Below, one piece after another: positions 50,257-58,710 of a stretch of DNA of 64,000 nt. The position numbers were made by a program, and so were the translations under genes. Origin of the DNA: JAAYXE01 sp964391195 (lineage in GTDB: Bacteria; Chloroflexota; Anaerolineae; Anaerolineales; UBA4823); assembly GCA_964391195.1 (NCBI GenBank), contig CAYMLG010000006.1:1-64000 (forward strand), in the 5' to 3' direction. Every line of letters begins with the position of its first letter. The first letter of the stretch is position 1. The notes beneath the pieces are model-generated. The model worked only from the letters and a program-made list of their open reading frames with translations. It was not told where the DNA came from and ran no database searches.

Positions 50257-51090
50257 TCAGGTCTCGGTTACTGCTACGAACCCCAGACCATTTGGCCCGA
50301 CATGCGTGCCGATGACCGTGGTGACGTTCACCAACAACGGATCGCACGCCGGGTCGGGGTTGATTTGGGCGAGTATGTTACGCGCATCCTGCTCGGCGTT
50401 GGTGTGCAGGATAGCCAGCCGGGAAAACGGGCTGCATTTTTTGAGGTATTCTACCAGCCGGGCGATCCCTTTGCGGCGGGTGCGCGCCTCGCCCAGGCTG
50501 CGGACGACGCCATCTTCCAGGGTCACAAAAGGCTTGATCCGCAGGAGGTCGCCCAGGCGCGCTTTAGCCCAGGAGACTCGACCACTGCGACGCACGTATT
50601 CCAGCGTGTCCAGCAGGGCTACTAGACGGATTCTGCGGCGGACGCTGTCGATGACCGCCTGGACCTGTTCGATGGAAGCCCCTCCTTCGGCGGCCAGGGC
50701 GGCCTCCAGGACCTGAAATCCAAGCCCCAGGGAGACCTGCCCGCTGTCGACGATGCGAACGGCCTGTCCAAAGGATGTGGCTGCGGCAGAAGCTGCGTTG
50801 TAGATCCCGCTCAGCGTTGTTGGGGGATGTATCGAGAAGATGAAATCAAACCCTTCTCTCAGCAACTGCTCGTATAGACGATGGTAGCTGCCCGAGGAGG
50901 CGGTCGCTGTGGTCGGCGGGGTGGTCATTTTGGGTAAGCGGCGGTAGAAATCCTCCCTGGAAATACCTTTGCCGTCCTCCAGGCTCTGCCCATCAATCAC
51001 GATGATATTAGGGATGATGTGGATGTTATACTGGCGGGCCAGTTCGGGCGGAATATCGGCTGTGCTGTCGGTCACAATCGCGATCCGCAT
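50257..51090 (-). CDS. DegV family fatty-acid-binding protein (FakB-like)
   Basis: This 277-residue protein starts IAIVTDSTADIPPELA and has TATASSGSYHRLYEQLL, TLSGIYNAAS and VDSGQVSLGLGF. All are typical of DegV proteins, which bind a fatty acid and present it to the FakA kinase. It is 124 bp behind the fakA homologue on the same strand, so the two-component fatty acid kinase is probably complete here. The acyl preference is unknown. Confidence 0.92.
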   Translation of the reverse strand: MRIAIVTDSTADIPPELARQYNIHIIPNIIVIDGQSLEDGKGISREDFYRRLPKMTTPPTTATASSGSYHRLYEQLLREGFDFIFSIHPPTTLSGIYNAASAAATSFGQAVRIVDSGQVSLGLGFQVLEAALAAEGGASIEQVQAVIDSVRRRIRLVALLDTLEYVRRSGRVSWAKARLGDLLRIKPFVTLEDGVVRSLGEARTRRKGIARLVEYLKKCSPFSRLAILHTNAEQDARNILAQINPDPACDPLLVNVTTVIGTHVGPNGLGFVAVTET

Positions 51091-51214
51091 TGTTCAACTC
51101 TCTTTTCTGAATATTGTCGATGATAATCCGCCTCTTCATCTGGGCGGCCGCCGGGAAGATCCATATCCACCCGGCAGCGATGCCCACAAGTGAACGGCTC
51201 CCTTATCAGAATCT

Positions 51215-52894
51215 TTACTCTATGGATATGATGAAATGGTAGTGCGGCTGGCAGCCTTCCTGAACTTCCACTTCCTGTTCGGGGTAAGCGCGGCGAATGC
51301 TGTCGGCAATCCGGATGACTTCGCGCCGCTGGACGTTTGCCCCGTAGAATAAGGTGATGAGTTCGTAATGATGGGCATGGGCTTTTTCGAGCAAGCCTAA
51401 GCAGGCCTCTTCCAGATTGTTGGAAGCTAACACCAGCTTACCGTTGTGGAGAGCGATGTATTCTCCCTCGCGGACTTCGACTCCATCGATTTCAACGCTG
51501 CGCGTGGCCTGGGTGATTTCCCCGGTCTCCACATCGTGAATCGCTTCCGTCATCTCGCTGGCCACTTCTTCTAACTCGCCGTCTGGAACCAAGCGCAGCA
51601 TGGCGGCTAACCCCTGGGGGACGGTGCGAGTGGGGATGACGCTCACCTTTTTTACGGTCAATTCGGCTGCGTTCTGGGCAGCAAGGATAATATTTTTGTT
51701 ATTAGGGAGGATGACGATCTTATCAGTAGGCAGGTTTTCGAAGGAGTGGATGATCTCCTGGGTGCTGGGGTTCATGGTCTGCCCGCCTTCGATAATGGCG
51801 GCGACCCCCAGGCTGGCGAAGACGCGGGAGATTCCGGCGCCCGGGGCCACGGCAACGACGGCGATCTGGCCCGGTTCGACCGAAGCCAGGGCGAGTTTGC
51901 CGTCCGCGCAGCCATTTTCGGTCTCTTCGATCTGCGCCAGGAGATTTTCGATGGCAACTTTGGTCACCGTGCCCAGACTCATAATGTACTCGATCGGCTC
52001 GTAGCGCTTTTCGGTTGGCACGTGAATGTGCATACGGTAGATGCCATCCCCTTCGCCTACCTGAATAGAGGTGCCGATCTGTTCCAAATCGGTGTAGAAG
52101 CTCTCCAGGTCCAATGCGGTGCGGGGGCGGAAATCTACCACCACTTCGAAATCCTGCCCGGGCTCGATCGATTCGAGCGTGTTCTCAAGGTCCATAGCGG
52201 CCAGGGGCTGGACGGTGGCGACCGGGGCGTCCAATGGCTGGCCATGAAGATAGCGCAACATGCCCTCCAGAATGAAGAATAATCCTTTACCGCCTGAGTC
52301 TACCACGCCAGCCTCTTTGAGCACCGGCAGTAGTTCGGGTGTACGCTGTACAGATTCGTCAGCCGCCTGAAGGATGTGGGCCAGGATCTGCCCCAGGTCC
52401 TGAGTTTCTTTCAGGGCTTGTTCGGCGGCCAGGGCTGAGTCTTTTGCCACCGTCAGGATGGTCCCTTCGACCGGGCGAACGACGCCTTTGTAGGCTGTAT
52501 CTCTGCCCATTTGGAAGGCGCGCACCAGGCTGGCGGCGTCCAGGGTAGCCTGGCTATCGAGGGCGCGGGCGAAACCGCGCCAGAGTTGGGAGAGGATAAC
52601 GCCGGAGTTGCCGCGCGCCCCCATCAGTGCTCCATGGGCGACAGCATGAGCCATCTTCCCCACATTGCGCTCCGGTGAATTGGCGATTTCATCGTATGCA
52701 GCCTGCATCGTCAGGACCATATTAGTCCCGGTATCACCATCTGGCACCGGGAAGACGTTGAGTGCGTTGACCGTTTGTTGGTTGGTGCGCAGCCAGGTCA
52801 GCGCGGCTTCGATCAATCGCTTCAACATCTGACCGTCGACCGGCGCTTTGAGATTCCGCTCAGGATCTTTTATCGGAAGTGGATCGGGTAACAT
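51215..52894 (-). CDS. fakA: fatty acid kinase FakA-like protein (DAK2 domain, YloV family)
   Basis: This 559-residue protein has a DAK2-type kinase N-terminal domain with NVFPVPDGDTGTNM and GARGNSGVILSQLWRGF. The middle domain follows with VVDSGGKGLFFILEGML. The C-terminal EDD-like domain has ILPNNKNIILAAQNAAEL and PTRTVPQGLAAML. FakA phosphorylates the fatty acid bound to a DegV/FakB partner to give acyl-phosphate for phospholipid synthesis. The ATG at 52894 follows TTAGGAGCCCGTTTA. A TTG start at 52921 is less likely. It follows the Asp23 gene by 29 bp. Confidence 0.93.
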   Translation of the reverse strand: MLPDPLPIKDPERNLKAPVDGQMLKRLIEAALTWLRTNQQTVNALNVFPVPDGDTGTNMVLTMQAAYDEIANSPERNVGKMAHAVAHGALMGARGNSGVILSQLWRGFARALDSQATLDAASLVRAFQMGRDTAYKGVVRPVEGTILTVAKDSALAAEQALKETQDLGQILAHILQAADESVQRTPELLPVLKEAGVVDSGGKGLFFILEGMLRYLHGQPLDAPVATVQPLAAMDLENTLESIEPGQDFEVVVDFRPRTALDLESFYTDLEQIGTSIQVGEGDGIYRMHIHVPTEKRYEPIEYIMSLGTVTKVAIENLLAQIEETENGCADGKLALASVEPGQIAVVAVAPGAGISRVFASLGVAAIIEGGQTMNPSTQEIIHSFENLPTDKIVILPNNKNIILAAQNAAELTVKKVSVIPTRTVPQGLAAMLRLVPDGELEEVASEMTEAIHDVETGEITQATRSVEIDGVEVREGEYIALHNGKLVLASNNLEEACLGLLEKAHAHHYELITLFYGANVQRREVIRIADSIRRAYPEQEVEVQEGCQPHYHFIISIE

Positions 52895-52923
52895 TAAACG
52901 GGCTCCTAAGGTGGATCGCAAAA

Positions 52924-53280
52924 TCAGTCCAGGTCGCTGATACGCAGGCCTTGAACGTGGACGTTTACATGATGAATCGGCATGCCTAAAGCCTTTTCTA
53001 CCTGGAAGCGCACACTGTTGCTCACACTACCGGCGACCGAACTTATCCGGGTGCCGTACTCGATAACAATATACAGATCGATGTTGATGTGTTCGCCATC
53101 GTAGTGAACATCCACCCCATAGGTCGGGTCTTTCACCAGCACCTGCGCCAATCCGTTCACCAGGTTTTTGGATGCCATACCGACAACGCCGTAGGATTGG
53201 AGCGCGGCGCGGTAGGCAATCGTAGCAATCGCCCTCGGCGAAACGTGGATGCTGCCAATGGGAGTCGTTTCGTCTGTCAT
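52924..53280 (-). CDS. Asp23/Gls24 family protein
   Basis: This 118-residue protein starts GSIHVSPRAIATIAYRAALQ and has VVGMASKN, VHYDGEHINIDLYIVIEYGT and VRFQVEKALGMPIHHVNVHV, the full Asp23 domain. Family members coat the inner membrane or influence envelope stress, and one usually precedes fakA in Gram-positive genomes. The ATG at 53280 follows TTGAGGAGCTCT. The gene is divergent from rpmB with a family A element between them. Confidence 0.92.
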   Translation of the reverse strand: MTDETTPIGSIHVSPRAIATIAYRAALQSYGVVGMASKNLVNGLAQVLVKDPTYGVDVHYDGEHINIDLYIVIEYGTRISSVAGSVSNSVRFQVEKALGMPIHHVNVHVQGLRISDLD

Positions 53281-53306
53281 AGAGCTCCTCAAGAAATATT
53301 CCTCAG

Positions 53307-53442
53307 TGTGCACGCACAACTTGTCAGTAGAAATAGATTATTGTTTTGGTGTGTGGGCGGCGCGGCCAGTTGGCTAAGCCTGGCGGCTTGGCGTGCGCAC
53401 CCCAAAAACACTATTTACTCCTGACAACATTTACCTGCACAC
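53307..53442. repeat. palindromic element family A, copy 3
   Basis: The left arm GTGTGCACGCACAACTTGTCA and the right arm ending CCTGCACAC pair over about 50 bp with mismatches. The inner cores are GGTGTGTGGGCGG and CGTGCGCACC. It lies between the divergent Asp23 and rpmB genes, 15 bp upstream of the rpmB -35 box. Confidence 0.7.
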
Positions 53443-53457
53443 GAATCCTCAAGCTGC

Positions 53458-53486
53458 TTGCGCAGCGACCGTCTTTGTGGTATGAT
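53458..53486 (+). promoter_or_regulatory. rpmB promoter
   Basis: TTGCGC (53458-53463) and TATGAT (53481-53486) are separated by 17 bp. The expected transcription start is near 53493, giving a leader of about 65 bases. Confidence 0.75.
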
Positions 53487-53490
53487 TATG

Positions 53491-53532
53491 CGGCCTCCGG
53501 CCGGGACTGCGGTTTGGGGGTGTCAAAACCGC
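53491..53532 (+). promoter_or_regulatory. two stem-loops in the rpmB leader
   Basis: CGGCC-TCC-GGCCG (53491-53503) and GCGGTTT..AAACCGC (53509-53532, 10-base loop) lie between the promoter and the ribosome binding site AGGAAAGGATTTGAAAG. They may form a structured leader of the kind used for ribosomal-protein autoregulation. This is inference. Confidence 0.4.
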
Positions 53533-53558
53533 TAAGGTGACAGGAAAGGATTTGAAAG

Positions 53559-53744
53559 ATGGCCAAGTGTGCACACTGTGGTAAAACGACAACTTTCGGT
53601 CGCAATCGTCCTTGGTCGAAAAAGGCAACTCCGCGCACGTTCCGCCCCAACCTCCAAACGGTTACTGTATATGAGGATGGGCGCAAAATCCGGAAAGTCC
53701 TGTGCGCTAAGTGCATTCGAACTCTGGTAAAGACCGCTGAGTAA
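53559..53744 (+). CDS. rpmB: 50S ribosomal protein L28, zinc-binding form
   Basis: This 61-residue protein of the L28 family has MAKCAHCGKTTTFGRN and TPRTFRPNLQTV. Cys pairs C4/C7 and C49/C52 mark the zinc-containing (C+) form. It has its own promoter, a structured leader and a terminator, so it is a monocistronic unit divergent from the Asp23-fakA-recG block. Confidence 0.95.
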   Translation: MAKCAHCGKTTTFGRNRPWSKKATPRTFRPNLQTVTVYEDGRKIRKVLCAKCIRTLVKTAE

Positions 53745-53776
53745 TCAAACGTTTTACAAATTCTGCAAAGAATGAG

Positions 53777-53806
53777 AATCGCGGCTCCGGCCGTGATTTT
53801 CGTTTT
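53777..53806 (+). terminator. intrinsic terminator behind rpmB
   Basis: AATCGCGGC and GCCGTGATT form a 9-bp stem (one G-U pair) with a short loop, followed by TTCGTTTT. It lies 32 bp after the rpmB stop. Confidence 0.85.
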
Positions 53807-53960
53807 AAGGATCAATGGCTTCTGTCGGGTCGAGGCAGAGGCGTGCCAGGACGGGCGGCCAGACCGCCCAATGATGGCGCGTGCTTATTCACCTTGTGAC
53901 TACCTTAAACCCGAAAGGCAATGATAACCGCCCCGATCAGATCTTGCAAGTCTAGAGCGG

Positions 53961-54043
53961 CATGGCTTCCTCAAGAATAGGGAGTTGGGGGATGTGAGCT
54001 GCACAGCCCACATCTCCGCCAATCTCTTTTTTTAGAAAGCCAC
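53961..54043. repeat. palindromic element family B, copy 3
   Basis: The ends CATGGCTTCCTCAAGAAT and TAGAAAGCCACAC flank an inner GGGGGATGTGAGCTGCACAGCC palindrome that pairs with CACATCTCC. The outer ends match copy 2 closely. It lies directly behind the stop of the Ser/Thr kinase gene (54046). The remaining 150 bp between it and the rpmB terminator show nothing that I can identify. Confidence 0.7.
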
Positions 54044-54045
54044 AC

Positions 54046-55146
54046 CTAGAGCGGCGGGTTGATCACATAGTACACCCATAAGCAGAAGGGCACCAGGCCG
54101 CCGACGGCGATCAGCGCCAGCAGAGCCAACAACCAGGTGACCCAATCGATATCCAGGGGGGGCTGGCTCTCGAATTCCGCCTCAACCGGGACCGGCGTGG
54201 CCCTGGCCACTGGCAGCGGGGCGCGAGGCGACTGCCAGGAGCGGTGCTCGATCACCGGTGCGGACAGCTCGACTTCTTCTGGAATCGGGAAGTGAGGCGC
54301 AGAGACCTCTGGCACGGCGGGCGATTGCTGGGTAAACCCCACCAGAACCCGCCCGAACTGGTCGGCTGTGCGGTAGCGGGCGGAGGGCTCTTTGGAGAGC
54401 ACCTTGAGCATGATCTGTTCCAGGGTCTGGGGTAAGGTCGGGTTCAGCTTGCGCGGCGAAGGGGGCAGTGTCTCGCGGTGCTGGCGGGCCAGGTCTTCGG
54501 CGCTGGAGGAGGCGAAAGGCAGCCGCCCGGTGAGCATCTCATAAAGCACCACCCCCAGGGAGTAAACGTCGGATGCGGGGGAGGGGGGATCGCCGGCAGC
54601 CTGCTCTGGGGCAAAGTACTGGGGCGACCCCCAAACAATTTCCGCTTTTTCATCGGCAGGGATCGAGGCCAGGGCGCGGGCGATGCCGAAGTCCGTCACT
54701 TTCAGGCGCTGGTCGGGAGTGACCAGCATGTTCTGGGGTTTCACATCGCAGTGAACCAGCCCGGCGCGGTGGGCGTAGCCAATCCCGGCGCAAGCCTGAG
54801 CCATGAGGTGGATGGCCTCGGGCACTGGGAACTGGCCGCGCTCCTGGATCATGGCTTTCAGGTCGGTGCCGGGGACGTATTCCATGATAATGTACAACTG
54901 GCCACGGTCCAGGCCAAAGTCGTGCACGGTGACGATGTTGGGATGGGAGAGGTTGGCAGCCGCCTTGGCTTCCTGGCGGAATCGTTCTCTGAATTCGGGG
55001 TCTTTAGAGAAATCGGCCCGCAGGAGCTTGATGGCGACGGTGCGCTCCAGCATCAAGTCCCGCGCGCGATAGACCATGGCCATGCCTCCCATGCCCAGGC
55101 GTTCTTCAAGTTGGTATCGGTTACTTAGAATGATGGGTTTGGCCAT
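54046..55146 (-). CDS. Ser/Thr protein kinase (PknB-like), non-RD type
   Basis: This 366-residue protein has a Hanks-type kinase domain at about 10-265. It has the Gly-rich loop GMGGMAMV, K40 in VAIKLL, catalytic loop H132-C133-D134-VKPQN, D152-F-G and the APE-like YFAPEQ. The residue before the catalytic Asp is Cys rather than Arg, so this is a non-RD kinase. After a Pro-rich linker a single membrane helix lies near residues 338-360, leaving no extracellular sensor. It stands about 7 kb from the FHA/PP2C operon and may phosphorylate a partner there; that is inference. Confidence 0.92.
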   Translation of the reverse strand: MAKPIILSNRYQLEERLGMGGMAMVYRARDLMLERTVAIKLLRADFSKDPEFRERFRQEAKAAANLSHPNIVTVHDFGLDRGQLYIIMEYVPGTDLKAMIQERGQFPVPEAIHLMAQACAGIGYAHRAGLVHCDVKPQNMLVTPDQRLKVTDFGIARALASIPADEKAEIVWGSPQYFAPEQAAGDPPSPASDVYSLGVVLYEMLTGRLPFASSSAEDLARQHRETLPPSPRKLNPTLPQTLEQIMLKVLSKEPSARYRTADQFGRVLVGFTQQSPAVPEVSAPHFPIPEEVELSAPVIEHRSWQSPRAPLPVARATPVPVEAEFESQPPLDIDWVTWLLALLALIAVGGLVPFCLWVYYVINPPL

Positions 55147-55291
55147 CTTAAAATATCCCTGCTTTCGATTGTCTGAATTGTACCACTAGAGTTTTCTCCG
55201 ACAGTTCGGGGAGTGGAACGGGGGTGCAGCCGGAGCCAGCGATCAAATACCGGCGATCAATTCGCCGGTGAGAAAACAGGCCGATCTAGAG

Positions 55292-55304
55292 TACAATCGC
55301 ATCA
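55292..55304 (+). promoter_or_regulatory. -10 box abutting the start of the lipid kinase gene
   Basis: TACAAT (55292-55297) lies 6 bp before the ATG at 55304, the same spacing as at the arsR gene (17958-17970). A weak -35 (GTGAGA, 55268-55273) lies 18 bp upstream. There is no ribosome binding site, which fits a leaderless transcript. Confidence 0.55.
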
Positions 55305-56242
55305 TGCGTAGAGCTTATCTTGTGTACAATCCTACAGCCGGGCGCTACCCGTCCTGGCTGCTGACAGAACGGGCAGCCGGGCTGTTGAGCAATCAGGGCT
55401 GGCAGATTCGGGTGGAGAAAAGCATATCCGGGGAGCACATCACCGAACTGGCCCGCCAGGCGGTGAGGGAGGAGATGGACGCTTTCTTCGTCGTTGGCGG
55501 CGACGGATCCATCAACCAGGCTGCAGCCGGCCTGCTGAACAGCCGGACGGCGCTGGCCGTGCTGCCGGCGGGTACTGCCAACGTCTGGGCCCAGGAACTC
55601 GGCTTACCGGGCCTGACCTGGACACGCTGGGGGGCGCTGGAGGAGTCAGCCCGCCTGCTGGCAGACGCCGAGGTCCGGGCGGTGGATGTGGGGATGTGCG
55701 GCGACCGGCCTTTTTTGCTGTGGGCGGGGGTGGGGTTAGATGCTTTTATCGTCCACCGCCTTGAACCTCGCTCTCGCTGGGAGAAGCACTTTGCGGTGGT
55801 GCACTACACCGCCTCGGCCATTTGGAACGCCAGCAGTTGGCGGGGGATGAACTTGAACGTGCAGGTGGATTCAAAATCAATCACCGGCAGTTATCTGCTG
55901 GGGGTGCTGAGCAATATCCGCCTGTACGCCGGTGGGTTTCTGGAACTGACCCCAGACGCCCGGCTGGACGACGGGGTGATGGATCTGTGGCTGTTCAAAG
56001 GGGAAAGCCTGGGCGATACCGTCCAACTGGCCTGGAATTTGTTCTCTGGACAACATCAAGAATCCGATCGGGTGGTCCACCTCCCGTTCCGCTCTCTGCG
56101 CTTAAGCTCCGATTCACCGCTGTACGTGCAGGTGGATGGCGAACCGGTGGAGGTGCAGGACGAAGTCGAGATCCGGGTCGCTCCCCGTGGGTTAAATATT
56201 CTAGCCCCGAAGCAGACGCCTCACCCATTGTTCTGCGAGTAA
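55304..56242 (+). CDS. diacylglycerol kinase family lipid kinase
   Basis: This 312-residue protein has YNPTAGRYP at the N-terminus, the catalytic FVVGGDGSINQAAAGLL, and LAVLPAGTANVWAQELGLP. The C-terminal domain has SNIRLYAGGFLELTPDARLDDGVMDLW. All are standard for the DgkB/YegS/sphingosine kinase family. It phosphorylates diacylglycerol or a related lipid with ATP. The ATG at 55304 has no ribosome binding site and is probably leaderless. It is followed 28 bp on by the SH3-like membrane protein gene. Confidence 0.9.
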   Translation: MRRAYLVYNPTAGRYPSWLLTERAAGLLSNQGWQIRVEKSISGEHITELARQAVREEMDAFFVVGGDGSINQAAAGLLNSRTALAVLPAGTANVWAQELGLPGLTWTRWGALEESARLLADAEVRAVDVGMCGDRPFLLWAGVGLDAFIVHRLEPRSRWEKHFAVVHYTASAIWNASSWRGMNLNVQVDSKSITGSYLLGVLSNIRLYAGGFLELTPDARLDDGVMDLWLFKGESLGDTVQLAWNLFSGQHQESDRVVHLPFRSLRLSSDSPLYVQVDGEPVEVQDEVEIRVAPRGLNILAPKQTPHPLFCE

Positions 56243-56270
56243 TACTGTATAATCAGCGTAAGGTGTCACA

Positions 56271-56774
56271 ATGCGTGATCTAACTCGCTGGTTTTTCAGC
56301 CCCTGGGTATTGGGGGGAGCCCTGGTCATATCTTTGATTTTGCTAGCCGCCGTCTTGGGGGTGATCTGGTTTACCCGCCCGGAACGGCAGCCGGTCGCGG
56401 CTTCTACCGCGGTTTTGAACGTCGTCCCTTTGGCGACCTCCACCCCCATCCCGCCAACGCCCACGCCGACGCAACCTGTCACCCCTACACCCACCGTGGA
56501 TGCGAATATCCCCCCGTCACCCGAACCGGGCGCGTTTGGGATTGGAGGGTACGTGCAGATCTCCGGCACCGGAGGGGATGGCTTGAGGCTGCGCGTGGAC
56601 CCCGGTCTGCAGACGGAGGTGCGTATGCTAGGGGCGGAGGCGGAGGTGTTCATCATCCGCGACGGTCCAATGGAAGTGGATGGTTATACCTGGTGGTACC
56701 TGGTGGGCCCTTATGATGAGACCCGCCGCGGCTGGGCCGTGTCGAATTATCTCACCGTTGTCCAGCAGCCATAA
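56271..56774 (+). CDS. membrane-anchored SH3-like domain protein
   Basis: This 167-residue protein has an N-terminal helix (about 12-36). It then has a Thr/Pro-rich linker (about 52-85: PIPPTPTPTQPVTPTPTV) and a bacterial SH3-type domain with GGDGLRLRVDPGLQTEV and WWYLVGPYDETRRGWAV. Such proteins are common in Chloroflexota, with the SH3 domain outside. The ATG at 56271 follows AAGGTGTCACA. A TATAAT box lies at 56248-56253, but it has no good -35. The ligand is unknown. Confidence 0.82.
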   Translation: MRDLTRWFFSPWVLGGALVISLILLAAVLGVIWFTRPERQPVAASTAVLNVVPLATSTPIPPTPTPTQPVTPTPTVDANIPPSPEPGAFGIGGYVQISGTGGDGLRLRVDPGLQTEVRMLGAEAEVFIIRDGPMEVDGYTWWYLVGPYDETRRGWAVSNYLTVVQQP

Positions 56775-56799
56775 AATCAGAATCAGGAGAAACGTTCGG

Positions 56800-57150
56800 A
56801 TGAATTCTTTATACCCAACCGGAATCACTGCCAACCGGCAGAACCGGGAACTGCTCATCCAATGGAGCGATGGGCATCAAAGCGTGATCCCTTTCTCGTT
56901 GTTCCGCAATGCATGCCCCTGCGCCCAGTGCCGGGGCGGGCATGAAAATATGCGCTCTGATCCGGACCCGGAAGTGTTCGGCCTGCCCGATGAGGATATC
57001 CCCGCCACCCGGCTGCGGAACCTGGAAGCTGTGGGGACTTACGCCCTGACGCCCGAGTGGGAAGATGGGCATCACTTTGGAATCTACACCTGGAGCTACC
57101 TGCGGGCGCTGTGTATGTGCGAGCAGTGCCAGGCAGAGCGGGAAAATTGA
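56800..57150 (+). CDS. DUF971 (GBBH-like N-terminal domain) protein
   Basis: This 116-residue single-domain protein has ELLIQWSDGHQSVIPFSLFR, ACPCAQC and VGTYALTPEWEDGHHFGIYT, then ALCMCEQC. The two CxxC pairs could hold a metal. The fold is shared with the N-terminus of gamma-butyrobetaine hydroxylase; bacterial stand-alone members are often linked to Fe-S or cofactor metabolism. The ATG at 56800 follows CAGGAGAAACGTTCGG. It lies between the SH3 protein and UDP-glucose dehydrogenase genes on the same strand. Confidence 0.85.
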   Translation: MNSLYPTGITANRQNRELLIQWSDGHQSVIPFSLFRNACPCAQCRGGHENMRSDPDPEVFGLPDEDIPATRLRNLEAVGTYALTPEWEDGHHFGIYTWSYLRALCMCEQCQAEREN

Positions 57151-57187
57151 ACCCTAGTTCTACAACATCTGAATAACAGGAGCAAGC

Positions 57188-58582
57188 ATGGCAAATATAC
57201 TTTGCATTGGCGCAGGATACGTGGGCGGGCCCACCATGGCAGTGATCGCTCAAAAATGCCCGGAGCACAGGGTGACGGTGGTGGATGTGGATGCGAAGCG
57301 GATTGCGGCCTGGCAGTCTGATCAATTGCCCATCTACGAGCCGGGGTTAGATGAGGTCGTCCGCAGTACCCTGGGAAAAAACCTCTTTTTCTCCACCGAG
57401 ATCAACGAAAATATACGCCAGGCCGATATTATCTTCGTGAGTGTCAATACCCCCACGAAGTGCTTTGGTCAGGGATCAGGGAAAGCCGCCGACTTGCAAT
57501 ACCTGGAACGCGCGGCGCGGCAGATTTTGGAGAACTCCACCTCGTCGAAGATCATCGTCGAGAAAAGCACCGTTCCGGTGCGGGCTGCAGAGGCAATCGA
57601 GAAAATCCTGAACGGTGATGTCTCACGCGGGCTGCATTTTGACGTGGTATCGAACCCCGAGTTCCTGGCGGAGGGTTCGGCGATAAGAGACATGATGAAC
57701 CCAGACCGGGTGTTGATCGGTGGCCGCAGCACACCCTCCGGGCAAAGAGCGGTTCAGACCATCGTCGATATCTACGCCCATTGGGTGCCCCGCGAGCGGA
57801 TCATCACCACCAACCTGTGGTCGAGTGAGCTGTCGAAGCTGACGGCCAACGCCTTCCTGGCCCAGCGGGTCTCCTCGATCAACGCCATTTCAGCCCTGTG
57901 TGAGCGGACCGAAGCGGATGTGTACGAAGTGGCCCACGCCATCGGGCGCGACAGCCGCATTGGACCGCGTTTCCTGCAAGCCAGCGTCGGCTTTGGCGGC
58001 TCCTGTTTTAAAAAGGATATCCTCAATCTCGTTTACCTGTGTGAGTATTACGGGCTGAAAGAGGTGAGCGAGTATTGGGAGCAGGTGATCAAGATGAACG
58101 AGTACCAGGAGCGACGCTTCGTCAACAACATGGTGGCGGCGATGTTCAACACCGTGGCGACGAAGCGCATTGCTCTGTTCGGCGCGGCCTTCAAAGCGCA
58201 TACCAGCGATACGCGCGAGTCGCCTGCCCTGGCCGTCTGCCGCTGGCTGCTCGAAGAGCGGGCCGATGTGGTGATCACCGATCCTTATGCTCTGGACAAC
58301 GCCCGCTACGACCTGGGCGAGGATGCCCGGCTGGTCACCTTTGAACTCGACCCCTACCGGGCGGCGCAGGACGCGCATGCCATCGCGATCGTGACCGAAT
58401 GGCCGGAGTACGCTGAACTGGATTACGAGCGGATTTACCAGTCGATGTGCAAGCCGGCGTTCATCTTCGATGGGCGCAACCTGATCGACCGCCAGAAGCT
58501 GCACGCAATTGGGTTCAATGTATACACGGTCGGCAAGCCGGCCCTCACACATTTTGCCCCTGTGATCGCCGGAAGCAATTAG
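57188..58582 (+). CDS. UDP-glucose 6-dehydrogenase, animal-like type
   Basis: This 464-residue enzyme oxidises UDP-glucose to UDP-glucuronate. It has an NAD-binding GAGYVGGPT at the N-terminus, VEKSTVPV, VVSNPEFLAEGSAI, catalytic C273 in VGFGGSCFKKD, and DTRESPALAV. The stretches NLVYLCEYYGL, QVIKMNEYQERRF and FNTVATKRIAL match the animal UGDH form as I recall it much better than Ugd/TuaD bacterial types. It begins 37 bp after the DUF971 gene and has a CAGGAGCAAGC leader. Confidence 0.9.
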   Translation: MANILCIGAGYVGGPTMAVIAQKCPEHRVTVVDVDAKRIAAWQSDQLPIYEPGLDEVVRSTLGKNLFFSTEINENIRQADIIFVSVNTPTKCFGQGSGKAADLQYLERAARQILENSTSSKIIVEKSTVPVRAAEAIEKILNGDVSRGLHFDVVSNPEFLAEGSAIRDMMNPDRVLIGGRSTPSGQRAVQTIVDIYAHWVPRERIITTNLWSSELSKLTANAFLAQRVSSINAISALCERTEADVYEVAHAIGRDSRIGPRFLQASVGFGGSCFKKDILNLVYLCEYYGLKEVSEYWEQVIKMNEYQERRFVNNMVAAMFNTVATKRIALFGAAFKAHTSDTRESPALAVCRWLLEERADVVITDPYALDNARYDLGEDARLVTFELDPYRAAQDAHAIAIVTEWPEYAELDYERIYQSMCKPAFIFDGRNLIDRQKLHAIGFNVYTVGKPALTHFAPVIAGSN

Positions 58583-58710
58583 ATTCCTGCAGAGAATCCG
58601 AGTGGGGGGCCGCCGGTAGAAACCACGGCCCCCACTACGGACGAAGGCGCTCATCCAAAGTCCGGAACCTGGCTGGTCAGGATGGAAAAGTTTCCGCCTG
58701 CAAGTGGGGA

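Noticed and set aside
58447..58710. N-terminal extension of the nucleotidyltransferase overlapping the UDP-glucose dehydrogenase
   Set aside because: It is the shifted frame of the dehydrogenase C-terminus and has no resemblance to the family; the protein is full length from 58711.
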